The notes under the pieces were generated by a model, which was not told the DNA's origin, searched no databases, and worked only from the letters and a program-made list of their open reading frames with translations. A DNA stretch of 22,190 bases from Spongospora subterranea (lineage: Eukaryota; Endomyxa; Phytomyxea; Plasmodiophorida; Plasmodiophoridae): the NCBI GenBank assembly GCA_900404475.1, contig OUQQ01000324.1, forward strand, positions 1 to 22,190, in the 5' to 3' direction. Positions 17,420 through 22,190 of this stretch are shown here, piece by piece. The position numbers were made by a program, and so were the translations under genes. Numbering within the stretch: the stretch's first letter is position 1; every line of letters starts with the position of its first letter.

Positions 17420-17766
17420 CGGTCTGCGACACGGACTCCGAAAATGTCAGTTCCCCATCCAAATCAAGTTACCGCTATCGGCTATCTACATGAGTTCAAC
17501 GCCCATCTAAATCCAGATATATCCACCCTCTAAATGTTTAACGAGCTTTACAAAGCATGTTCAAAAAATTTATTGATTCTGAAGCAGAGTACAATCTCAG
17601 TCAGCAATATTTGCTTGCTGGCTGATGGCAATCAAACACCCCGCGGTTAACATTGTTTGTCGACGATGAAGTGGGCGAACCTGCAAAAGTGAGGACACGA
17701 TGTGAGCCATTCAGATACGTTCAAGGTGCTTAAAGCTGGACATCAGTGCCTTGAATGTCTGTTTGA
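17420..17766. other. Spacer, no gene seen
   Basis: Separates the small acidic ORF from the retroelement debris. It may contain the missing 5' exon and promoter of the 17078-17419 gene. No other recognisable structure. Confidence 0.4.
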
Positions 17767-17859
17767 GTCGGCTTACGTGCGGATTGGAAGTCTTCGGATG
17801 GCGTATCGTCAGATCGGGTAAATAACTCGCGGTAGTGATCAGAGAATTGGGCCAGCGAG
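17767..17859 (-). repeat. 93-bp inverted repeat, left arm
   Basis: Reverse complement of 18042-18134 with about three mismatches. Read on the minus strand it carries the same retrotransposon coding stretch as the right arm (QFSDHYRELF). It abuts the direct repeat at 17861. Confidence 0.95.
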
Positions 17860-17860
17860 C

Positions 17861-17949
17861 GTAAGCCGATGTCCTGCGTTGATCAAGTTGAGAAGCTGGC
17901 ATTTTCCGCGACAAGCATCGAGGCAAGAATTTTCAAGCTCAAATGGAAG
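17861..17949 (+). repeat. Direct repeat, copy 1 (89 bp)
   Basis: Matches 18125-18212 with one substitution and a one-base length difference (GTTGATCAAG versus GTTGTCAAG). The frame reads VEKLAFSATSIEARIFKLKW. Copy 1 then continues into EMPDGY, while copy 2 continues into KKAIGPDNI. Confidence 0.95.
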
Positions 17950-18041
17950 GAGATGCCGGACGGATATGTGATCAGCAAAGTCAAGTCGCTGATGGAATCG
18001 CTTCAAGATGGGGATGCCGACGCGCAAGGAGGTAGTCGCCC

Positions 18042-18134
18042 CTCGCTGACCCAATTCTCTGATCACTACCGCGAGTTATTTATCCGATCTGACGATACGC
18101 CATCCGAAGACTTCCAAGCCGCACGTAAGCCGAC
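18042..18134 (+). repeat. 93-bp inverted repeat, right arm
   Basis: Pairs with 17767-17859. It overlaps by ten bases (GTAAGCCGAC) with the second copy of the direct repeat, so here the two units lie in their natural, colinear order. Confidence 0.95.
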
Positions 18135-18212
18135 GTCCTGCGTTGTCAAGTTGAGAAGCTGGCATTTTCCGCGACAAGCATCGAGGCAAGAATTTTCAAG
18201 CTCAAATGGAAG
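18125..18212 (+). repeat. Direct repeat, copy 2 (88 bp)
   Basis: Second copy of 17861-17949, lacking one base, which breaks the reading frame of the long ORF through this segment. It continues into the reverse-transcriptase motif KKAIGPDNI. Confidence 0.95.
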
Positions 18213-18423
18213 AAGGCGATCGGGCCCGATAACATATGTGGAATAATTAACACAGGGCCGATGCATTTCAAGACACTCCCGACGAGACATGCACCTCGGA
18301 GAGATGTGTGGACGGAGGATGATTAGCATCGTCTTTGCAGGGCAGGAGAAGTCCATTGGGGACACTTGTATTCATCAATCGGGTCATTCGTGTCCTAACA
18401 CCGCATTTGTCCAATTTGACAGG

Positions 18424-18525
18424 ACGCCTGCCGAACATGTCCAAAACATTGTTGACAATGGTGTCGTCCAGCAGGCCTGGTTCGATACTGACTGAAGCAA
18501 CACCGCCGACATGTTCGGCAGGCGT
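18424..18525. repeat. 18-bp perfect inverted repeat, 66-nt loop
   Basis: 18424-18441 (ACGCCTGCCGAACATGTC) is the exact reverse complement of 18508-18525. Both arms lie within overlapping, unremarkable open frames (18335-18817 plus, 18268-18645 minus). It could be a fold-back element end or chance debris of the retroelement; no target-site duplication was found. Confidence 0.8.
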
Positions 18526-19145
18526 GTTGTTATTGAATACCTTTCTCATTCCGCGGCTAAGTGAGGCATCGCCAATCCGATGGCTGGAGAAGCAATTTGG
18601 CAGCAAGTTCGATCTGCTAACGAAGGCGAGATGGGTTCTGCCCATTCACCTAAATGGCATGTATGTACTCATTGTTGTTGGCGTCTTACTGTGTCAATGC
18701 GTATTCAGGAATCATTGGGTTCTGGGGGGTTATGATCAACCCCAAATCCCATGCTTATACAACAGAGACGACAGTCTTGATCGTCGTGAAGAAAGGTACG
18801 GACCTGCACAGCAATAAAGAGAGTCAGATTTTGAAAGTCAGTAAGAGAAGGAAGGTGGATGCAGAAAATCAGCTAATTTCAATTTCTCATCAAAACAATA
18901 TGATAGAGCTAATACGGATGTTGAATATATCATCATAAAACAGACAGGCACGTTCCATTGTGTACTCACGTTGTTGTGACGAATCTAAATAATATCACGG
19001 TCCATTCGATTGACTTGTACTTATCACGACAAGCCAGACAAGAATGAGCTCAGAATTCAGTGAATTGTTATCGCTTGATGCATTCCACATGAAATGCCGA
19101 TGAGCGAAAACATCTACAAGCGAACACAAAAGCAACTTAGTAACA
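18526..19145. other. Repeat-rich segment without a confident gene
   Basis: Several overlapping open frames of 90-160 codons occur (for example 18335-18817 and 18654-18938 plus), but none shows a recognisable domain. The first copy of a 50-bp direct repeat lies at about 18886-18937. Probably decayed mobile-element sequence. Confidence 0.4.
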
Positions 19146-19250
19146 GTGGGAGAGGTTTGTGTGAAAAAATTGTTGACAAAGTTCAGAATCCCAATGTCTC
19201 ATCAAAATAATATGATAGAGCTAATACAATGTTTGGAAATTATCATCAAT
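18886..19250 (+). repeat. Pair of 50-bp direct repeats about 313 bp apart
   Basis: 18886-18937 and 19199-19250 share CTCATCAAAA(C/T)AATATGATAGAGCTAATAC and a diverged tail ending TATCATCA. The second copy forms part of the hypothetical 19146-19727 frame, where it reads SHQNNMIELI. The first reads the same peptide in the frame ending at 18938, so the repeat is in the same coding sense. Confidence 0.9.
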
Positions 19251-19727
19251 TGGATCATAGCAAGACATTCCATCTTCCTGCACTTACTTGAAAACAGTCG
19301 CCGTAAAGAGATCTTCTCATTTACATCGACCGATTCGTGTCTAGATGGTGGTCAGCTTCGGGCATATACGAAAGTGGAGCACTGCAGAATGACAGAGATT
19401 ACAATCCCGCGCGTCACGGAGTCCGCAGTGGATATTTTAGCGCAACTCCGATACAACATTTTTCGTGGGTCCGTCGGCGACAGCACAACTACAAATCGAA
19501 AGAGTTTCAAGGCGCCCATCAATAGGTTCAAGGCAACAGGTCACCCGATAGGAGAGAGAGCAATCATGTCAAATAAAACTCATGACGCATTCGATTCGTT
19601 CGAAGGTTACGGAATAGTTCAGATTGCCCTTGGTTCTCATTATTCAAAGCAACGCCTCGAAAAACATGAAATCCGCAGTGAAATCAGAACAAGATTTCGT
19701 ACAGTGTACACGGTAAACCCCGGATGA
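19146..19727 (+). CDS. Hypothetical protein or element-derived ORF
   Basis: An open frame of 193 codons with no recognisable family. The track start is GTG; the first in-frame ATG (19194) begins MSHQNNMIELI, which is the copied repeat peptide. The middle (TESAVDILAQLRYNIFRGS) and C-terminal part (GSHYSKQRLEKHEIRSEIR) have ordinary protein-like composition. Its position between transposon debris and the TLC gene, and the repeat in its 5' end, make a mobile-element origin or a chance frame possible. Confidence 0.28.
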   Translation: MGEVCVKKLLTKFRIPMSHQNNMIELIQCLEIIINWIIARHSIFLHLLENSRRKEIFSFTSTDSCLDGGQLRAYTKVEHCRMTEITIPRVTESAVDILAQLRYNIFRGSVGDSTTTNRKSFKAPINRFKATGHPIGERAIMSNKTHDAFDSFEGYGIVQIALGSHYSKQRLEKHEIRSEIRTRFRTVYTVNPG

Positions 19728-19840
19728 GTCAACCCACCAGCAGGGGATGAAGTTTCTGCTCTGCTCTGTCATGGGAGACTGGGGTTCCTCAACCCATTTT
19801 ACTATCTATTGATTTTTTAGCTACAGAACGATCAGGAAAA

Positions 19841-19861
19841 GGTCGACCAGCTCGGTCGACC
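19841..19861. promoter_or_regulatory. Paired GGTCGACC palindromes upstream of the TLC gene
   Basis: The 8-bp palindrome GGTCGACC occurs at 19841-19848 and 19854-19861, start-to-start 13 bp, ending 12 bp before the ATG of the TLC-domain gene. It could be a protein-binding site or a leader hairpin; no function is demonstrated. Confidence 0.4.
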
Positions 19862-19873
19862 GCCTCGGGAATC

Positions 19874-20650
19874 ATGGAATACACCCCAGTTGCGGTATTG
19901 TCAACCGTTTCGTTTGAGTTGATCGCCAAAGTGTCGCAGGTCATATTTATTCAAAATGGGATGAACAAGACGACAACAGCAGCGAAACTAAGCGCCTGTG
20001 TCACATCGGCCGTTCATGCAATATGTGCAGTACTTAGCGCAATTGTATTACTATCCAGGTCTTCCAAAATTCATGACGACCGAATTTTTGGGCGTGATGA
20101 TTCGGCTACAATACTGCTGGCATTCTCTGCCGGCTTCTTTCTACATGACATTTTGGATATTTCAAGGCGCTTGAATCGACTAGGTGACATCGTGTCCCTC
20201 TTCCATCATTGTCTCTCTTTCGCCATATATATCACAACTGCATTAACCCCAGTCGCTCAGTATTGGGCGACGGTTTTCTTGTTGTACGAGCTTAGTACTC
20301 CGTTCCTGAGCCTTCAAAATTTCATGACATCTGTTCAGTGGGGATCGCGTAGTACTCTAAACGTTGTTCGATTGCTCTTCGCGATTGTGTTCATAGTTGT
20401 CCGGATTTTGCTCGGATCTGTCGCCACCGTCTACGTATGGATAGATTTTTTGCCACTGTTATCGTTGCAACCATCGCACCCGTATCTTCATGCGACATAC
20501 AGAAGTTACAGTTTTGATCGCCATCCCCATGTATTGGTACCGACTGCATTCCTGGTTGCGACCGGCCTCTTTTCTTCTCTCAATCTGTATTGGGGATTCC
20601 TGATTGCGCAGAAAATTCGGAGGGCGATCTCGGCAACAAAATCCAATTAA
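19874..20650 (+). CDS. TLC-domain (TMEM56/TLCD4-like) membrane protein
   Basis: An intact single-exon gene for a 258-residue polytopic membrane protein of the TRAM-LAG1-CLN8 (TLC) family, whose members work in ceramide synthesis or in lipid sensing and trafficking. Hydrophobic segments lie near residues 8-28, 38-60, 78-95, 106-124, 128-147, 163-190 and 222-247. The family-typical features are GFFLHDIL (about 87-94), the double His in LFHHCLSF (111-112), and ELSTPFLSLQNFM (139-151), which resembles the TLCD4-type helix motif. The C-terminus is short and basic (KIRRAISATKSN), as in ER proteins. The pattern is closer to the TMEM56/TLCD group than to LAG1 ceramide synthases, so enzymatic activity should not be assumed. 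The ATG follows GGGAATC. The gene has no introns, unlike the RPB1 and ABCC genes. Confidence 0.85.
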   Translation: MEYTPVAVLSTVSFELIAKVSQVIFIQNGMNKTTTAAKLSACVTSAVHAICAVLSAIVLLSRSSKIHDDRIFGRDDSATILLAFSAGFFLHDILDISRRLNRLGDIVSLFHHCLSFAIYITTALTPVAQYWATVFLLYELSTPFLSLQNFMTSVQWGSRSTLNVVRLLFAIVFIVVRILLGSVATVYVWIDFLPLLSLQPSHPYLHATYRSYSFDRHPHVLVPTAFLVATGLFSSLNLYWGFLIAQKIRRAISATKSN

Positions 20651-21040
20651 ATTTCCAGTTTTATCTCGTCAATCCCAGTTTACAGCGTTGATTTGGGATA
20701 CCGTCGATGAAGACAGAGCAAACGATATCAATCATGCTCGTTCTTTCTTTGTGTTCATTGTAATGCCTTCAATGTTGGTGAAGCTTTACATTGCTTGAAT
20801 TTCACTTTAATTTTTCAGAAATAAAGCGAGAAAATTCACACAAAGCATTTCTATCAAACTGAAAGATGGGATCGAATCAGGCTCTGATGACGAACCGATA
20901 ATATACCTTGAATGTACTGGAAACACCACACTGTTTTAAGGATCAATGAAAGCCCAAGGTGATCAGATGTCCAACGATATGCGGCGCATATTTGGAAACT
21001 GAATTCTGTCAAGGGCGACGGGGTTTTCGCTAAAAGCAAT
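20651..21040. other. Spacer between TLC and coiled-coil genes
   Basis: Contains the 3' untranslated region of the TLC gene and the promoter of the next gene. An AATAAA at 20820-20825, 170 nt after the TLC stop, is a plausible polyadenylation signal. No separate gene is seen. Confidence 0.5.
20820..20825 (+). terminator. Possible polyadenylation signal of the TLC gene
   Basis: AATAAA in an AT-rich setting 170 nt after the stop codon. The hexamer is common by chance in such sequence. Confidence 0.35.
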
Positions 21041-21361
21041 ATGGCGGACCCAAATGGATCGGTTAATGAACGCGTTGCTTTGCTGGAGAAGAGGACCGAG
21101 GTTGCCGAAGCGGCTGTGACATCGCTCGAGTATCAGGTGGCGGCGATGGAGGTCGATAGGGCGGCCCTGATCAAGTTCAAGGAGGAGACATTGTCGGACC
21201 TAAATATCGTCAAGGAGTCGTTATCGGCTAACAGGGAATCAACGTCGTGTGTCGCAGGTCACGCCGCGCATGATCAGAGTCTACAGGAGCTCAATGACGA
21301 GAACCAACGACTTCAATATCGAATCGGACATTTATTACGAGCACTAAAAGCGAATGATTAA
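21041..21361 (+). CDS. Short coiled-coil protein
   Basis: A 106-residue intact ORF, ATG to TAA, preceded by a compact leader. Almost the whole product is a predicted coiled coil: VALLEKRTEVAEAAVTSLEY, then VDRAALIKFKEETL, a Ser/Thr/Cys/His break (about 67-78), and a second helix LQELNDENQRLQYRIGHLL. There is no signal peptide or membrane segment. The C-terminal ENQRLQYRIGHLLRAL pattern resembles that of small conserved coiled-coil proteins in other eukaryotes, but I cannot name the family. A scaffold or complex-subunit role is a guess. Base composition is GC-richer than the flanks, consistent with real coding sequence. Confidence 0.7.
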   Translation: MADPNGSVNERVALLEKRTEVAEAAVTSLEYQVAAMEVDRAALIKFKEETLSDLNIVKESLSANRESTSCVAGHAAHDQSLQELNDENQRLQYRIGHLLRALKAND

Positions 21362-21873
21362 CGTGTGTGCACGGCACCATTTTTAGACTACGATTTCAAC
21401 TGTTTTACACCGTTTAACGAACAATTTTCTTTTCATTAAACAGATTACTCGCGAATTGTTTTGCAAAATTCGGTTTTGGACACTCTGAAATGAGGACATT
21501 GGCCGCATACTTCCAAGGTCTACAACCATGAATAAAGGCGGCTTGTCGGACTCTGAGATTACAGTATATGACGTCCCAAAGTCATCCTGTTTAATTCAGT
21601 CATCATGTTTGCTTCGGTCATCATGGGAGTTATCCAGATTTGGGCTTTGGAAGAAATGAACGGTATGGCATTGATTACTTTTAGAGGCTTGGCCGCACAG
21701 GTATCCGGCAATGAGAAGGTGACCGATATGAACTGTCCATGGTCTGCTAGAGTTCAGGCCAATAATGGTTTCTGCACTTTGAGAATACTGCAACTTCTCG
21801 AGTTGAGGGCATGAACTCATCGCTAGAATCGTGGATCCAGTGTTTACAGCAAGCTTGCTTCGCAGTAAATCAC
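21362..21873. other. Spacer between convergent genes
   Basis: 512 bases between the coiled-coil gene (plus) and the 3' end of the right-edge gene (minus). It has an ATTAAA at 21435-21440 that could end the coiled-coil transcript. The minus-strand open frame 21596-21976 overlaps the last exon of the edge gene in another frame and shows no domain. Confidence 0.45.
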
Positions 21874-22190
21874 TCATCTCACAACCTCGACTTTGACAAA
21901 TCGAATGCGCTGCTGACCCATCAAATGCGTCGAGGGGTGACGCCAATCCAGAAATTTCACAGTATGCACGGCGCAACGCTCACAAGGAATACAAAAACGA
22001 AAAAAGCTGTCTGATGACGATCATTGCTTAATGATGCAAGTAATGGTACGACAAACCTCCGTTCTAAAGCCCCGAATTGATCATTCTTGTTAGAGTTTCT
22101 CCACAAAACTAGTTCACAGAGGTGCCCGAGCTCTGTCGGAACTAGCGGCAACATACCAAGCGTTTCCACCTCATCGCCAGCGCGATTTTT
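21874..22190 (-). CDS. 3' end of a spliced gene running off the right edge
   Basis: Not recognised. Three exons join in one frame: 22157-22190 (cut by the window edge), 22057-22108 and 21874-22006, with introns of 48 nt (GTATGT..GAACTAG) and 50 nt (GTTTGT..AGACAG), the size and border type of the secure introns. The 72 residues visible include AGDEVETLVLWRNSN, FRFCIPCERCAVHTVKFLDW and QQRIRFVKVEVVR, ending in TGA. The CIPCERC cluster could bind a metal or be structural. The last exon could instead splice onward from GAG|GTTGTG, but I found no acceptor that keeps the frame. The rest of the gene is outside the window. Confidence 0.5.

Larger units (their letters stand above)
17869..18260 (+). 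pseudogene. Non-LTR retrotransposon reverse transcriptase fragment
   Basis: Open frame 17869-18246 reads a linker typical of LINE ORF2 proteins ahead of the reverse-transcriptase core (VISKVKSLMESLQDGDADAQ, then SLTQFSDHYRELF). After a one-base shift in the second direct repeat, another frame reads FKLKWKKAIGPDNI, which matches the conserved KA.GPD.I entry motif of LINE reverse transcriptases. The frame closes soon after, and no YXDD catalytic motif or endonuclease is recognisable nearby. This is a truncated, internally rearranged, non-functional copy. Confidence 0.65.

Overview
This is a compact, intron-rich nuclear window from a eukaryote that uses the standard genetic code. I spliced the genes by hand from open frames, GT..AG borders, phase and family knowledge. 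Introns in the conserved genes are about 44-79 nt (one of 148 nt). The lineage is not settled by the sequence. A protist (for example a plasmodiophorid/rhizarian or a stramenopile) or an early-branching fungus would fit the dense short introns, the plant/oomycete-type mariner relic, a B-box relic and the unusual RPB1 tail.

Layout. Positions 1-3700 are mostly degraded: a possible four-exon small membrane protein on the minus strand (414-793), a broken B-box/coiled-coil gene on the plus strand (about 1400-1930) and a frameshifted mariner-family transposase (about 2400-2797). Positions 3706-16548 hold three tightly packed minus-strand genes: a RING-H2 protein (five exons), RPB1, the largest subunit of RNA polymerase II (28 exons, 1763 aa), and a full ABCC/MRP-type ABC transporter (seven exons, 1354 aa). 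All three splice into uninterrupted frames. Two small minus-strand ORFs of unknown function lie just upstream (16579-16868 and 17078-17419).

Positions 17420-19730 are a repeat-rich segment with non-LTR retrotransposon reverse-transcriptase debris, including a 93-bp inverted repeat joined to an 88/89-bp direct repeat, a separate 18-bp inverted repeat and a 50-bp direct repeat. To the right are an intact single-exon TLC-domain membrane protein (19874-20650, plus), a short coiled-coil protein (21041-21361, plus) and the 3' end of a spliced minus-strand gene that runs off the right edge (21874-22190).

Functionally these are mostly unrelated housekeeping genes (transcription, transport, ubiquitin ligation, membrane lipid) separated by transposon remains; I see no operon-like or defence system. 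The most interesting signal is the RPB1 C-terminal domain, where nine consecutive heptads carry Phe instead of Tyr at position 1. Also notable are a stop-free 48-nt intron inside that domain, a hairpin that covers a 5' splice site in the ABCC gene, and the rearranged retroelement repeats.
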